DNA of 64,000 nucleotides from assembly GCA_025716855.1 (NCBI GenBank), contig JAIXMQ010000024.1, positions 310,001-374,000 on the forward strand, in the 5' to 3' direction. The notes under the pieces are model-generated. The model saw only the letters and a list, made by a program, of their open reading frames with translations, ran no database searches and was not told the origin of the DNA. Position 1 is the first letter of the stretch; every line of letters starts with the position of its first letter. This document shows positions 24,117 to 36,249 of the stretch, in pieces. A program made the translations under genes and the position numbers. This DNA is from Pilaira anomala (taxonomy: Eukaryota > Mucoromycota > Mucoromycetes > Mucorales > Mucoraceae).

Positions 24117-27100
24117 ATGTCATCAAGCAATTATAGTATTCAGGAAGACGATGATTATTTTCAAGATCCCGTCCCAGCAAACTTCCCAGTATTAGATGAT
24201 GGTGATGATGATTTTGAAGAGTACATCCAAGCCAACAGTTTGTTAGAGGAAGATGAATGTCCTGAGGGTTGGGTTGATGTGCCCCTCAATCCAAGAAATA
24301 AACACTACGATGTCACCGTATTAGAAAACACTCTCTATGCATGGGCAGAAAGAGAGCATTTCAGTCTTGTTAAAGCAAAATCAGATTTAAAGAAGGTGTA
24401 CTTTGTTTGCGCTTACAGTAATCGCTATCCTAAATCAAAGGATACAAATACAGATCCTAAAAGACTAGGTAGCTCTTATAAGACAGATTGCCCTTTTGTT
24501 GTAAGAATTACACATAAGTTAGCTCGCGGCTTTTGGTCTGTCAATGATCCTTTAAATGAATCAGAGCACACGCATAACCATCCTTGCACTGCTGAGTATA
24601 ATAGTATCACACCTCAAGGAAAAAAGAAGCTCGCAACTCAAGCAGATATTCAAACTATTATTAGCATGACAAGAAACAATTCAAAAATCAGTGAAATTGT
24701 GAAGAATATTTCGAAATTCGACGGTAGTTCTGTCTATAACCATCAAGATGTAGCTAATATTGTAAATGAAATTAGACAAGGAAGTAAGCCTAATAGCAAA
24801 ATTGACGACGCTACAATCTTGATAAATAAGATGAAAGAAGAAGGTTACCTGGTTCGTCACCAAGAATCCAATGAATTTGATGGATCATTTGCCAAGCTTA
24901 AGAGTCTATTCTTCATTAAAAATACAATGCTTCAGAATGCCAGAAAGATGGGACAGGTTTATATTATCGATGCTACTTATAAAACAAACAATGTAAATAT
25001 GCCTTTAGTTTCGGTATATGGTGTACACAACTTGGGTGGTAGCACTCTTATGAATTTTCCAGTCGCGTTTGCCTTTGTTTCAAACGAAACAGAAATTACT
25101 TATAAATGGGTAATGAAACAGTTCAAGGAGCTTGTAGTGAGTTCATCAGAAGAAAAGTATCCCGTTTTTGTTACGGATAAATGTACCGCTCTAATGAATG
25201 CTTTGGACACAGTCTTTCCCAAGTCAAAAAAAATTCTTTGCGTATGGCATATGATGGGAAATATAAGAAAAGAATTGGAAAAAGGTCGCTACACTAATGA
25301 AAAGATAAAAAATGAATGTATCTCATTAGTCCAAAAAATGATTGATACAAAGGATCAGTCTTATTTTGAAGAATGTCTCGATAAGTTCAACACCAAAAGT
25401 CTTGATCCTGATAACATTTCGGACTATGCAGAAATAAATGACTTGGATGATGATTTTGAAGAAGACACCAGTATGAATAAATCATACAATTACTTCAAAA
25501 AAAACTGGGTGCCGATCAAGGATAAATGGGCAGGTCATTTGACACAAAAGATCGCTCATTTCGGCTGCCTAACATCGCAAAGAGCTGAAAGCGGTCATGC
25601 TGCATTGAAAGTAGACATGTCGAAAAGGATGGATCTTTTCAGTGCTTTTTTGCACATGCATAAGTACTGGACTTCGTTAGAAGAAAAAACTATGCTTCTG
25701 CATAAAATCGAGAGTCGAAAAGTGGACACTTTGATGATCAATAACTCGAAGCTGGATCTTATTAGAAGAAAAATTTCCAGAGCTGCTTTAATCGCAGCAC
25801 ATTCTGCTTGTTTGGCGGTTAATTCCGAGACTCTTCTCGAGGAAGGAAACGATGTCGATGAAAGTTCTTGTGTATGTCCTGCTCGGATTAATTTTATGCT
25901 ACCATGCGTTCATACTGTCCTTGGGCTGGGTAACAATGGGTTCCAACTAACTCATATAAATAAGAGATGGCATTTAAGTACGGTGAATTACCAACTCCAA
26001 GTTACTACTTCCAGTAATAATACTGCTTCTTCTTCTTCTTCTGGTGTTTCTGGTACTTCTTCTTCTAGAACAGCTGCTTCTTCTGCTAGTACGACTACCT
26101 CTTCTTCTTCTCCCGTAGATATGCAACGTGAAGGTACTGCTTCTTGGCGCAAGCTGCTGCTAAAGATGGAATTACGTTTTCGTCAGTTGGAAGGAAATTC
26201 TGAGCAAACAGACCACCTTGAGGAGCTGATTGCAGATGTCATGAAGGAATCTGAATCCACAGAAGACGTAGTTGAAAATGTGATGGATAAAGCTATCCTT
26301 ATGCCTGTTAGTGAAGATATAAGAGCGCCTGGACGACCTAAAAAAGAAATCTGTCATCTTCCTGACTGGAAAAAAAGTAAAAATCATTCCAAAAGTAGAG
26401 CTGACCAAGTTGAATCCAAAGTCACCACTGGAAAGGTAAAGCAATTTCAAGCCTTTAAAAAACAACTCTGTTTATAACTTATTACTAATATAATGGCTTT
26501 TTTTTATCATTTCCATCGACAGTTTCTGTATTTACCTAAAGCTAATAATACTAATAACAAAAGCAGATCACCTGAGCAGTTGTCTTTGAAGAGACGAAAT
26601 GTGAAAAAAACCGAAGCTGTAAAGAAAAATGAAGAAGCCTCTCGTCCAACCGCTGTAAAAAAAAGAAGAATAATTCAACCAGATACAGATTCCGAAGATG
26701 ACATTTTTCTTGTAGATCAAGTGGTAGAAGATATTGGTAATATTGACATTGGTAGCCGTAGCATGTATTCAGCAAATATTCATCCACAAATAAACCTTCG
26801 TTTCGCAACTGAGGTTGATGTAAAAGGGGATGGATTTTGTGGATTCAGATGCCTGGCTTTTGAGATATATGGAGACCAAGAGCTTTTTTGGAAAGTGAAG
26901 ATGAAAATGCGCGATGTTCTTCTTCAAAATGTTGAATTTTACCGCCACAATTTTTCTGATTACATAGCGTATGATAGATTAAAGAAAGTTGTGTGTTTTG
27001 GAATTGAAGAGGTTATTGAAAGTAACGTGGTTAAATGGTCCCTTTTTCTCGATGATTCCGGCCAAAAGGATGTTGCTGCACCATTAAGATACTGGTTCTA

Positions 27101-27575
27101 CAACCCCGGATGCACTCAGCTTGCAGCTGATACGTTTCGACGTCCTGTAGCTACGTATACAGATGTAGTAGTTGAAAAAGACGAAGAACCTGTTATTTTT
27201 TTTCCTTTCCTTAATACCAATTACTATCATGTTACCAATGAAGGATCAGAAGCTTATTCACCAGCTCCGGTTGTTTTACAGAATATAGCAGGAAATCATT
27301 GGATCACTTTTAAGATGAAAAAGTCGGTCAAAATGTTGTGGCCAAGACCACATTCGAGATTTTGGAAACATGTGTGTGAAAAGATGCGCAAAGATCCCAA
27401 TTTTAAAAGATCTTTGTGGAATACCATTTTGCATTTTGTACCAAAGCCTGAGTTTACGCCAGCTCGTGTAGAAGATGCGATCGGTATGTTATATACAAAT
27501 CAAATACATGAAAACTTTTTATTGATATATCTAATACAACCATTTATAATAGATTTGGAGGCTCATTCTAACTAG
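24117..27575 (+). CDS. MULE transposase fused to OTU-like cysteine protease domain, 1100 aa
   Basis: Exons 24117-26435, 26523-27483 and 27553-27575 close in phase to 1100 residues; the two introns (87 and 69 nt) are GTAAAG...CGACAG and GTATGT...ATAATAG. Domains in order: an acidic N-terminus; a FAR1-type zinc region (Cys98, Cys125, His151, His153); the MULE DDE core with IDATYKT (Asp285), VTDKCTA (Asp354), CVWH and SQRAESGH (Glu491); a SWIM zinc finger CVCPARINFMLPCVH (585-599); a Ser-rich linker; an AT-hook GRPKK; then an OTU fold with GDGFCGFRC (Asp876, Cys879) and NHWITF (His1032). Transposase for the surrounding element. The OTU part may be a deubiquitinase-like protease. Without the intron the two parts look like separate genes. 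Confidence 0.88.
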
Positions 27576-27801
27576 TCAGCATCTTTCTAAAAAACTTTTT
27601 TTCACATATACATATACATAAATCAAAAAAAAAAATAAAAGATTGCCTATAGAGATCTTATTAAAGCAACGTGAAGTTATATGCAGTGTAGATCAATAGA
27701 TTATTAACTAGTTCAAGCTATATTATCTTTGATCGTCGTAGCTATCACCCAACAATCGTATTATGATAATTTTAGTTTTGTTTTGAGTAATTGATAATCT
27801 T
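27576..27801. other. 3' flank of the MULE gene
   Basis: AT-rich non-coding stretch between the transposase stop and the inner edge of the right inverted repeat, probably the 3' UTR and polyadenylation region of the transposase gene. Nothing else seen. Confidence 0.4.
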
Positions 27802-27879
27802 AAAGTGCTTAATTTTTTTTTCTTTGTCAAAAACATCTAAAAAAAAAATCATGGTAAAAAGTTCGATTTTAAAGGTTGG

Positions 27880-27928
<49 letters not shown>

Positions 27929-28122
27929 AAAAACAAATGGGTGCCAGAAAAAAAAAAAAAAAAAAAGGCCAAAAACAAGTGGGTGCCAGAAAAAAAAAAA
28001 AAAAAAAAAAAAAGGCCAAAAACAGGTGGGTGCCAGAAAAAAAAAAAAAAAAAAAAGGCCAAAAACAAGTGGGTGCCAGAAAAAAAAAAAAAAAAAAAAG
28101 GCCAAAAACAGGTGGGTGCCAG

Positions 28123-28153
<31 letters not shown>

Positions 28154-28448
28154 CAAAAACAGGTGGGTGCCAGAAAAAAAAACAAAAAAAAAAAGGCCAA
28201 AAACAAGTGGGTGCCAGAAAAAAAAAAAAAAAAAAAAAAAGCCAAAAAAAAGCCCAGAAAAAAAAAAGGGTTTTGGTTGGAATATTTTGCTTAAAAAACA
28301 AGAAGTGGGTGCCAGAGATTTTTTTTTTAAAAAAAGTGAGATTTCCGCTTTTTTTTTAAAACTGGGTGATTTGGAAAAAAAATGAAAAAGAGGTGGGTGG
28401 CAGAAAACCCATATAAGGAAATTAAGTGGGTGGTATTTAAGTTTTCTC
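27802..28448 (-). repeat. Right terminal inverted repeat with seven-unit minisatellite
   Basis: Reverse complement of the left end. It carries seven units of GGCCAAAAACA[AG]GTGGGTGCCA with poly-A spacers (about 27935-28217), then the outer block ending GGGTGGTATTTA. Reading both ends from outside inward, the C/T variant of the units runs T C C T C C T on the left and T C C T C T plus one diverged unit on the right. Confidence 0.88.
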
Positions 28449-28457
28449 CGTCTAGTA
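28449..28457. repeat. 9-bp target-site duplication, right copy
   Basis: CGTCTAGTA, identical to 22530-22538. Confidence 0.85.
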
Positions 28458-28543
28458 TGTATATTTTTTATTTTATTTTATTTTTATTCATGTTCTTCCA
28501 GTACTAAAAAAAATAACAATAATGTTAATGCTCTAAGTTTGTG

Positions 28544-29583
28544 TTACATTATTAACTTACAGTTATTATCTTGGTCTGTTTGTAAAGAAGTTTTGTTAAA
28601 TTTATTCTTTATAAAGGTAGAATACAAGATAAACTGCATAACAATGAGTGAATCGACTGACAATTGAATAGCACCACAAATAATGAACTGTAATGGTGCT
28701 TTTGTAAAAATAAAATAAAACAATTTAAATCCATCACCTAAAAACTATATATATGTATGAGTACACACACACACACACACACATGTCAATCTATAAATAT
28801 ATATACCCATGATCCTAATACAATTAAACTAAATCCACTGGTAGACTTATTTTTATAATTTGATATACATTGAGGTAAAGGTAAAGTACTTTCAATTCCT
28901 AGACTCAATGCACCTAAAGTTTCAATAAAAGCTGGATATTGACGTAATAACATGTACAAAAAAGCAATGAATGTTGTAAATCCTAATAAACAATTAATAT
29001 AATCCAAATAATGATCCCAGCTCCAAAAACGTTGTCGCCACCACGGTTTAGTACCCCGTATCACACCATTTTCTTCTGCTATCAATTCTTCTTCAATTGA
29101 ACTAGACGAAAATGAGCTTCGAAGGTCACTGTATAATACTGAATAATTGTCTTTTGGTCTATATTTAATAACAACTTGTAAAAGAATCAACATGGCTGTT
29201 AACATTGCGATAGATTGAAATAAGAGTGTCAAGTCAAACCGTTTTCCTATCCTTTTTTTTTTTTTAATAAAAACATGTATACATATATCCATATTTATTT
29301 ACCAGAAATAAATTCGAAGAATACTATAAAGAAAAGAGTTTAGTACAAAAGCAGCCTTTAAAGCAGAAAAAGACTTACTTTGCAAATAATAGAATGGCAC
29401 ATGTCATGGCATTAAAACCAACACTTGATTGTTTTCGTTTTATCAAAAAGTACTAAAGATAAACCCGTTACTATAGTATCATCATGACTACAGGTTTTTT
29501 TTTTTTCTTACTTGGTCAATATAGCCCACAACAGGTCCTATCACCATGGTTACTGAAAGCGCTGTTTGTGCAAAGCCAGGCAT
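28544..29583 (-). CDS. PQ-loop membrane protein, SLC66A2/PQLC1 family, 270 aa
   Basis: Five minus-strand exons, 29583-29512, 29452-29379, 29323-29303, 29251-28807 and 28744-28544, close in phase to 270 residues, the same length as human SLC66A2 (about 271). Exon 3 is a 21-nt microexon, and it is needed to complete the conserved ANILRIYFWIGKRF block. Seven hydrophobic segments are visible, with the two PQ-loop regions around IGPVVGYIDQ and STLPLPQCISNYKNKSTSGF. The last exon restores the second loop end GDGFKLFYFI and the final membrane helix. Relatives include yeast Any1, linked to phospholipid asymmetry and endosome-Golgi traffic. Transport substrate is not known from sequence. Confidence 0.9.
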
Positions 29584-30034
29584 GATTAAATAATACAGAA
29601 TAAGAAAGAAGGTATTAAAGGCTCTTGCTTATTACATGCAAACATCATGTTTCAATCTCCACAAAACTCATGCTGCTGAAGAAAAAAAGCGAGTCATAAA
29701 TGCAAACAAAAACATGAAATTTTTTTTTTTTTTTTAATTTTTTTTTTTTTCTTCTTTGTCCTTTTCAAAGGGGAGATGCTTACTCAAGTGAGGTAACTAC
29801 TGATGAGTAAATGCCGAACCCAAAATATATATAATATATATAAAAAGACCAGTAATTATATTTATTTTAGTTGCTGGTCAATTTTTGGAAACCCTGCAAA
29901 GGGTTTTATTTATTTATTTATCTACTTAAAATTAAAATGAAAAAAAAAATAATCATAACATAGTTTTGCAGTGAAAAAGTTAGGAAGGGGAAAAGAGAAG
30001 GAGGGGCATATTATTACTATTATTATTGTTCTTA
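29584..30034. other. Intergenic region
   Basis: Lies between the start of the PQ-loop gene and the stop of the next minus-strand gene. T-rich tracts and short AT repeats; nothing else seen. Confidence 0.5.
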
Positions 30035-30920
30035 TTAGCTTTCAGTAGGTTTTTTTAATTTTCTTTTTGTATGATGATCCGGTTCGGATTTTCTTCTTCT
30101 ACCAAAGGAAGTAATTGATCTATGACGAGTTAAAGTAGCATCATTATAAACACGTAATAATGGCATAGAAATACGATGTAGTAATGGTTTTGCAGAATGT
30201 TGATTATTAGGTATGGGATCTATAGGTGAATACACTAATGGTTTTGGTGGATATTGAGTGATGGTAGGTGGATTTGCCAAGACAGGATTAAAATTATTAT
30301 TATTTTGATGATGATGATTATTAGATGATCTAGTATTAGTGGATGGAATGGATATGGTTGTCTTCATTAATAACTTTGTAGGTGATCTATTATTATTATT
30401 ATTATTATTATTATTATGTGTTTGTTCTATCGAGTTGTTGTCTATAAATTCATCTCCTTGTGATTTATTCTTTCTTAATGAATCAAATTTTAGTTTTAAA
30501 AAGGCTGAAGATTTGCGTAATAAATCACTTGCGGAAACGGATCTTTTACCTGTTGTATTATTACTAATATAACTAGTTGTATGATGACTATAATGACTTG
30601 ATTCTTCCGTTTGACGCGTTGAAACTGGGTGAATTTCGTCATCTAATTGAATTGGTTCTTGATCATAATAATCTAATATTCTCGATGATTCCGGTGATGG
30701 CTCCTGTTATAATATAAAAAAAGTGTCAAATTACTAAAATTAGATTTTGTCCACGATGATACAAAAAATATTTTTATTTTTTATTTTTATTTACCTCTGT
30801 TGTGAAGCCTAGTTCATAATGTAAACGGGATCTTCTTTTATCGAATTGACGTAAAAGGTCTTTTGAAAATGTATCATCTTCTAAAGTTAAATCTCTTGGA
30901 AGAGATAATTTATGTGACAT
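30035..30920 (-). CDS. Hypothetical basic, low-complexity protein, 264 aa
   Basis: Exons 30920-30795 and 30703-30035 join at phase 0 across a 91-nt intron, giving 264 residues. The start at 30920 (MSHKLSLPRDLTLEDD) is preferred over 30986, because the upstream extension is a poly-Leu/Phe run from an ATT repeat. The protein has a charged N-terminus, a Ser-rich segment, an Asn run (eight codons AAT) and a basic C-terminus with SITSFGRRRKSEP. The RHRS and RRRKS sequences look like basophilic kinase sites. No domain is recognised. Probably a regulatory or scaffold protein, which is a guess. Confidence 0.65.
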
Positions 30921-30933
30921 ATATATATAAAGA

Positions 30934-30968
<35 letters not shown>

Positions 30969-31245
30969 GAAGAAAAGGGAATACAACTTTCTTTTTTTTT
31001 TTAGTTTTTATATCAAAATAAAAATCTTTATTTAGTGCCTTGCACGTGGATTCTTTATTTTTTGTTTTTTATTTTCTTTCTTGTACATGTAAAAAAAAAA
31101 AAAAAAAAAAAAATGGGTTTAATGAATCAAAAGTTTATAAAATGTATATATATGTTACAAGTGTGTGTGTGTGTGTGTTAGTGTAGCGTAGTGTAAAGCG
31201 TGGTGTGTTTGAAAGGAAATTGGGGTATATTATATAACGAAGAAA
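30921..31245. other. Intergenic region with ATT and GT repeats
   Basis: Contains (ATA)n at about 30936-30963, a T-rich tract and a (GT)n run at about 31161-31178. Nothing else seen. Confidence 0.5.
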
Positions 31246-33073
31246 CTATAAATTGCGGTTAATACCCAATAACTTTAAATCATCTTCAACATTTTGTAAA
31301 GAAAGTCCAGCTGGATTCGGTGCCATCGGGAAACCAACCGTTTCCTTTATATCTTGTAACTCTACAGTTTCTTCTTTTTGTTCTCTTTTGTGTGCAACCA
31401 TTTCACGTCCATCTGGGAATACACGATCATCTTTTTTTTTTTTTTTTTTTAATAAAAAATGTATATATATGTCAGTTGTCATAGCAACAAATAAATGTAT
31501 ATGTATATTTTTAGAAAAATTAATGTGTAACTTACTTCTTGCAGGGTCATTTAATTGTGTACGTTCATCTTCAATATTCCATCTTTTACCGTTAATACTG
31601 CTTAATAAATTTCTTCTCAATGCATTTTTTTGTGACTAATATGATAAAATAAGTAAATAAAGAAAAACAAATAGTTATTAAATATTTACTATAAAATGAA
31701 TATTAGCTTGATACTCAAATCCTTCAAATTGTTGTTTAAAATTAGCATGTTGATGCTTTCGCCATGCTGCTGCACTATGAATACGCTTTCCTTTCTTTTC
31801 TTCAATTTCTGCCATTAAAGTAACTAGTTCAGGGTGTGTACCATTAGCAATCATCATTGCTTCCTCATTTAATTCAGACATTTTTTCTTCGTACATTCTA
31901 GAAGAGCTTTAATTAAAGAGACTATATTTATATATATAATCGGCTTTACTTACTTGTCTCTTAATCTCGCGAATTCTACTTCAATATGGGTAAGAGCGTC
32001 AAGAGCTTCTTTATGTCTTTGTTGATAGTCATGGTCATCATTTTCTATTAATTTTTTTTTTTTTTTTCATCAGTGAAAAAAGTATAAATAAAAATAAAAA
32101 ATAAACAGTTTTTACCTTGTGGTTCACTCATTTTTTGATCTTCACTATCACCATTTGATTCTAAAGGTGTATCAGTTTGAGTCTTTTTTAATTCATCAGT
32201 ATTATTATCTTTATTATTTTCAGTTGATTTTTCATCCTCTTCATCCTCATCTTCTTCTTCTTCATCATCATCATCATTTTTTCTTTTCGTTACTTGTCCC
32301 TCCTCTTCATCTTCATCATCATCGTCATTACTTTTATCTTCCATTACTTCCTTTTCTTGTTCGATTTCTTGTTCTTTTACTTGTTCATCTTGTCTACTTT
32401 GTCTTCTACGAGGTCTTGAAAGTGGTTCAGGCATAATATTATTCGTAATCGATCTTGAAGCGCGTCTTTTCCTAATAGAAGTTTCTTCAATCATCTTTTG
32501 TTCTTCCAAGGGAGCTGGTTGTACTTTTTCTGCCTTTGTTTTTTTATTTGGACTAGATACATCATCTTTATTTCTACGTTTTCTAGTTGTTGGTAATTTT
32601 TTCTTTTCTACTACCACTTTCTCTTCTTCTACTACCTCTTCCTCCTCTTCTTCCTCATCCTCTTCTTCTTCATCCTCCTCCTCCTCTTCTTCTTCTTCTT
32701 CAGGTAAAGTTTGCATCGGTTCAACTAAAGGTAACAATTCAGGCGAGGCGGATCTAGATAATGGGAAATCATCAGGTACAGAGGAAAGAGGAGAAGCCGA
32801 GTCTTGTTCGGTATGTAAATCATCCTCATCGTCAGATACTTCTTCATTTGATAAGGAACCAGGAGAACCAGCTTGTAATATACTATTTAAAGCAGATAAG
32901 TCATCGTCGTCTTCGTCTTCATCGTCTTCTTCATCGTCTTCCATTTTATCTGTAGGTGTCAAAGGCCCATCTCCTTCTAACTGTTCGTCTGCGCTTAGAA
33001 CAGAAGGTGAAGAACCTAAAGATAATTTTGAACTTTGTCGGGTTGTTATTTCTTCATTGGAAGGCGTGTCCAT
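31246..33073 (-). CDS. DEP1: Sds3/Dep1-family subunit of a Sin3-type histone deacetylase complex, 513 aa
   Basis: Minus-strand exons 33073-32116, 32044-31954, 31897-31690, 31635-31536 and 31430-31246 close in phase to 513 residues. The first 320 residues are very acidic (long Glu/Asp runs) with basic islands TRKRRNK and RPRRRQSR. The conserved Sds3-like region follows: HKEALDALTHIEVEFARLRD, KMYEEKMSELNEEAMMIANG, THPEL, and an AAAWRKHQ helix. This fits fungal Dep1/Sds3 and animal SUDS3/BRMS1, coiled-coil subunits that hold the Sin3-Rpd3 corepressor together in the nucleus. The acidic N-terminus favours Dep1 over Sds3. Gene-level orthology is not proven. Confidence 0.85.
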
Positions 33074-35099
33074 TATTTATAAAATTTTCTTTTATAATAA
33101 AAAAAAAAGGTATAAATGATACGATATATATTTTGTGTTTCTTTTTTTGTATAGAAAAATGTATTAGAGATAATAAGAAAAATTTGACACGTCTGTTAAG
33201 AGCAAAAAAGAAGAAGAAAGGTAAAAGAAAGGGTTTAATATTTCCCTTTTCACTTTTGAATAAGTTATTATAAAAAGAAAAAAAAAAAGAATTTTTTTCT
33301 ATCTGTACTCTTTTTTTTTTTTTTTTGTGACGTCGACCTTAACTTGGTACACCTCCATAGTTACATGAGGCAAAAATGCATTGTTAGGCAATTAGTTGTG
33401 AAATTAAGCATATTTGTATCTATGGTAAAGAAATGGATCAACCAAAGTAGAAGAAGAAAAAAAAAGAAAATCGGGGCTTTAGTGTTAACTGTATCACTAG
33501 GATTTCTTCTTTGTGTTTTTGTCTCAAGCAAAAAACAAAATACACTGATAAAGCGTGTGCAGACTTTATTTATGCAAATGAAAAATTGCATGTATCATCG
33601 GTTTTATCTAATTTAGTACTATATCTTTTTAAAAAAAAATGTGAACTAGAGTTGGAAACTATTTTAATATACACAACATCGCTTCTAAAAACACGATACG
33701 TACATAGAATGCTAAAAGAAAAAAAGCTATACCATAGATATATTAATTAATTTTCAAAAAAAAAAAAATTATATTATAATATCAAGCGCGTATAAACCCT
33801 TCTAGTTAAACAGGGCTATTAACCATGCATTCATTTAAAAATGATCGAATAATTTTCTTCAGTTTGTTATATATATCCTACAAAGTTCTCTGACTATTGT
33901 TCAAAAAACATACAAAATATGTTTGTTCTTCTTTTATTTTTATACAACAGGTATTTAATCAGTTACAGACTTATATAAGTTCAATAGATCATAGGAATAT
34001 TAATAATACCATGAATGATGTATATTATGTTTATCCTATAATATTAAAATCGTTAGAAACTTGCTGTTCAGTAACGAGTTTTATAAGGAATAATTGTCAC
34101 TTGAGTTTGCAATTGTAGTTATTATGGCTTCTTTATTTTTTTTTCACATGCCATCATACGAACAGGTTTTTCTTTTTTCATTATATAATATAAATAAAGC
34201 ATTTCCTTCTTCCATCGTTTTGTCTTTCTTCCTTTTTTTTTTTTTCCTTCAAATATAAAATACATATGAATCTTTCCTACCAATACCATCTTTTTCTCTC
34301 ATTCATTAATCATATATGTTATCCAGACAAGAGGTCTTATCTCAAAATATGGACAACGTGTATAATACATGTTATGAATAGTAAAGCAATATTTTTCATA
34401 AACCCCAGTAATTTTATCACAAAATGGTTAATTGTCACTATAATCTCAATAACAAATACTTTTTTTTTCTGTAAATGTATTTAGTATGAAAAATACTCTG
34501 TTCGAAGTCTTTAAGGTAAGATGATAGTCATCGAACGAAGTGAGTAGGTTAAAATTTTGGAGACTGCGCCGTCGTGTCAATAACTACAATAATCATGAAA
34601 GACACTTTGAGTGATACTCTTTTCAATCACCAGAGCAATCAATTGTTTGATACAAAACAATATTCCATCTATAACAACTCATGTCAAAAAAAAACATGGT
34701 GTTAATGAAAGGATGTAATTATATAACTGAATAGCAAGCGGATGGATTGGTAAAAGGACCAAGGCCATACTGTCACCCGTTTTTTGGGGTCATCGATTCA
34801 AAAATTGTCAGCATCAATCACGGATACTGTTGCCTTAAAAGAGGTATTTTATTCCAACAACAGCAAAAGTATTCGCAAAAGATGCAAGACAATTGAATCG
34901 ATATACCACGAAACACTCTGCATCCGGTAATAAACTGATAAAGAAATATATCACGGAACTAAATTGCAAGGATCAGCTCATAATCAGTGAATATAGTCAT
35001 GTATAACTAAAATACATGTTGTAAATTTATGAAAGTACACTCGCTGGAGCGAAAACAGGCACAAAACATTAACATTAAAAGTTGAAAAAAGAATATAAT
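33074..35099. other. Intergenic region with a possible decayed gene and a repeat copy
   Basis: Plus-strand frames at 33344-33616 and 33511-33750 are out of phase with each other. A third, 33897-34118, has an acceptor-like site (ACAACAG) at about 33951. Together they look helical and coding-like, but I could not build a joined model. The dispersed repeat occurs at about 34255-34455. From 34500 to 35099 nothing is recognised. Confidence 0.35.
34255..34455 (+). repeat. Dispersed repeat, diverged copy
   Basis: Resembles the 63.1-63.4 kb copy reversed: both read [CR]YP.KRSY, then IIHV.N, and share the GTATAATACATGTTAT block. More diverged than the others. Confidence 0.45.
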
Positions 35100-36249
35100 C
35101 ACCTGGGGATTTTCGAGTGACCTAAACCCGAAATTAATGACCCAAAGCCTATATTAACCTCAAAATTACCTAAACAGGACTACAGATGCCACTAAGTTCA
35201 TCGGGCTATTAAAATAAATAATATAAAAACCCAGAGAATACCAAAATAAAATTATTTAACAAACATTCTAATAGTAATGTATTTAATATTATTTTATTTA
35301 TAAAAAATTGAGAGCTTTTACGATATTACATGTGTCGCTTACATTTTTAAAAAAATTCTATGTATTTTAAAAAAAATAAATAGAGAAAATATCTCTTAAT
35401 GCATGATTCTGACACCGCTACTATGAAAATAATATATGTACATTGAAAGTCAATAATATGATTTCAACAAAATAATCAATAAATAAAAATTCTATCTTCT
35501 GTAATTCATATATTTTTACATGTACTAATAGATAGAAAAACAAGTTATTTTATGATACCAAATTTATCTTTTTACGAGTTATATATAGTTGTCTACGATT
35601 TTAAAACACTTCTGCCTATATAATTATATTTGTATAAAAAATAAATCAACAAAAAACTTTAATTGGCTTAAAAGCTATTTTTATTAAAAACTGGATTTCA
35701 AAGAGAGAAATAGCTTACAGCCGGAGTAGAGATAATATATGAAAATTTTTCAGCGGTGTGAGAATAAGAAAAAAAAAATAGCAAAGGTACAAAAAAATAA
35801 AGGACAAAAAAAAAAGGAAAAGGGGACTGTAATTTTACTTGAATATTAAGTCAGACGGGTTTCCTAAATACTTTCCTCATGTCTTTTTTAAACGCTACTT
35901 CAGGTCTGAATACCATCTGTTGTGAAGAGAATTCAGTAAGAACATCTCTTTTTGGACTATACACCAAACCTACCAAAGTCTCAATATATCGCACGCATCA
36001 AAGATAGCGTGGTCACGCGTACCCACCTTAGCAAAGCTAACAGTAGGAATAGCAGTATTAAAGTAGGCAGCTTCTTGAAACTGTGCCATTTCCGCAAAGC
36101 ATAAATGGCTGCCGGGACCATCAGAATTATATTGGAATGAAAAAAAGAACAAGACTCGAACAAAGTAATACTTGATTTCAACTTTTTGAGTCCGTATGTA
36201 GAGTAAAAAAGTCAGTTTGATACTTAAATAAGCATGATAGCAATAATAC

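Larger units (their letters stand above)
22539..28448 (+). mobile_element. Mutator-like element (MULE), 5.9 kb, apparently complete
   Basis: The element is bounded by a perfect 9-bp direct repeat (22530-22538 and 28449-28457), has long terminal inverted repeats (22539-23323 and 27802-28448) and one spliced gene on the plus strand (24117-27575) for a MULE transposase joined to an OTU-like domain. Between the left inverted repeat and the gene lies a copy of the dispersed repeat (about 23580-23760). The intact target duplication, the near-identity of the two ends and the open gene suggest recent insertion. Edges were set by the 9-bp duplication; the outermost bases read GAGA at both ends. Confidence 0.9.

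Noticed and set aside
24117..27575. Two separate genes (transposase and OTU protein)
   Set aside because: A consensus intron joins them in phase and removes the stop; the second frame lacks its own convincing start context.
27772..28385. Same kind of frames in the right MULE end
   Set aside because: Same cause; no start context, no codon bias, repeated exactly in inverted form.
32119..32955. Leu/His-rich plus-strand frames
   Set aside because: Antisense of the acidic region of the Sds3/Dep1 gene.
33344..34118. A gene of helical protein on the plus strand
   Set aside because: Frames are out of phase and no consistent splice model could be built; kept only as a note.
34255..34484. Independent short gene of 72 residues
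   Set aside because: It aligns with the dispersed repeat and is not an intact gene.
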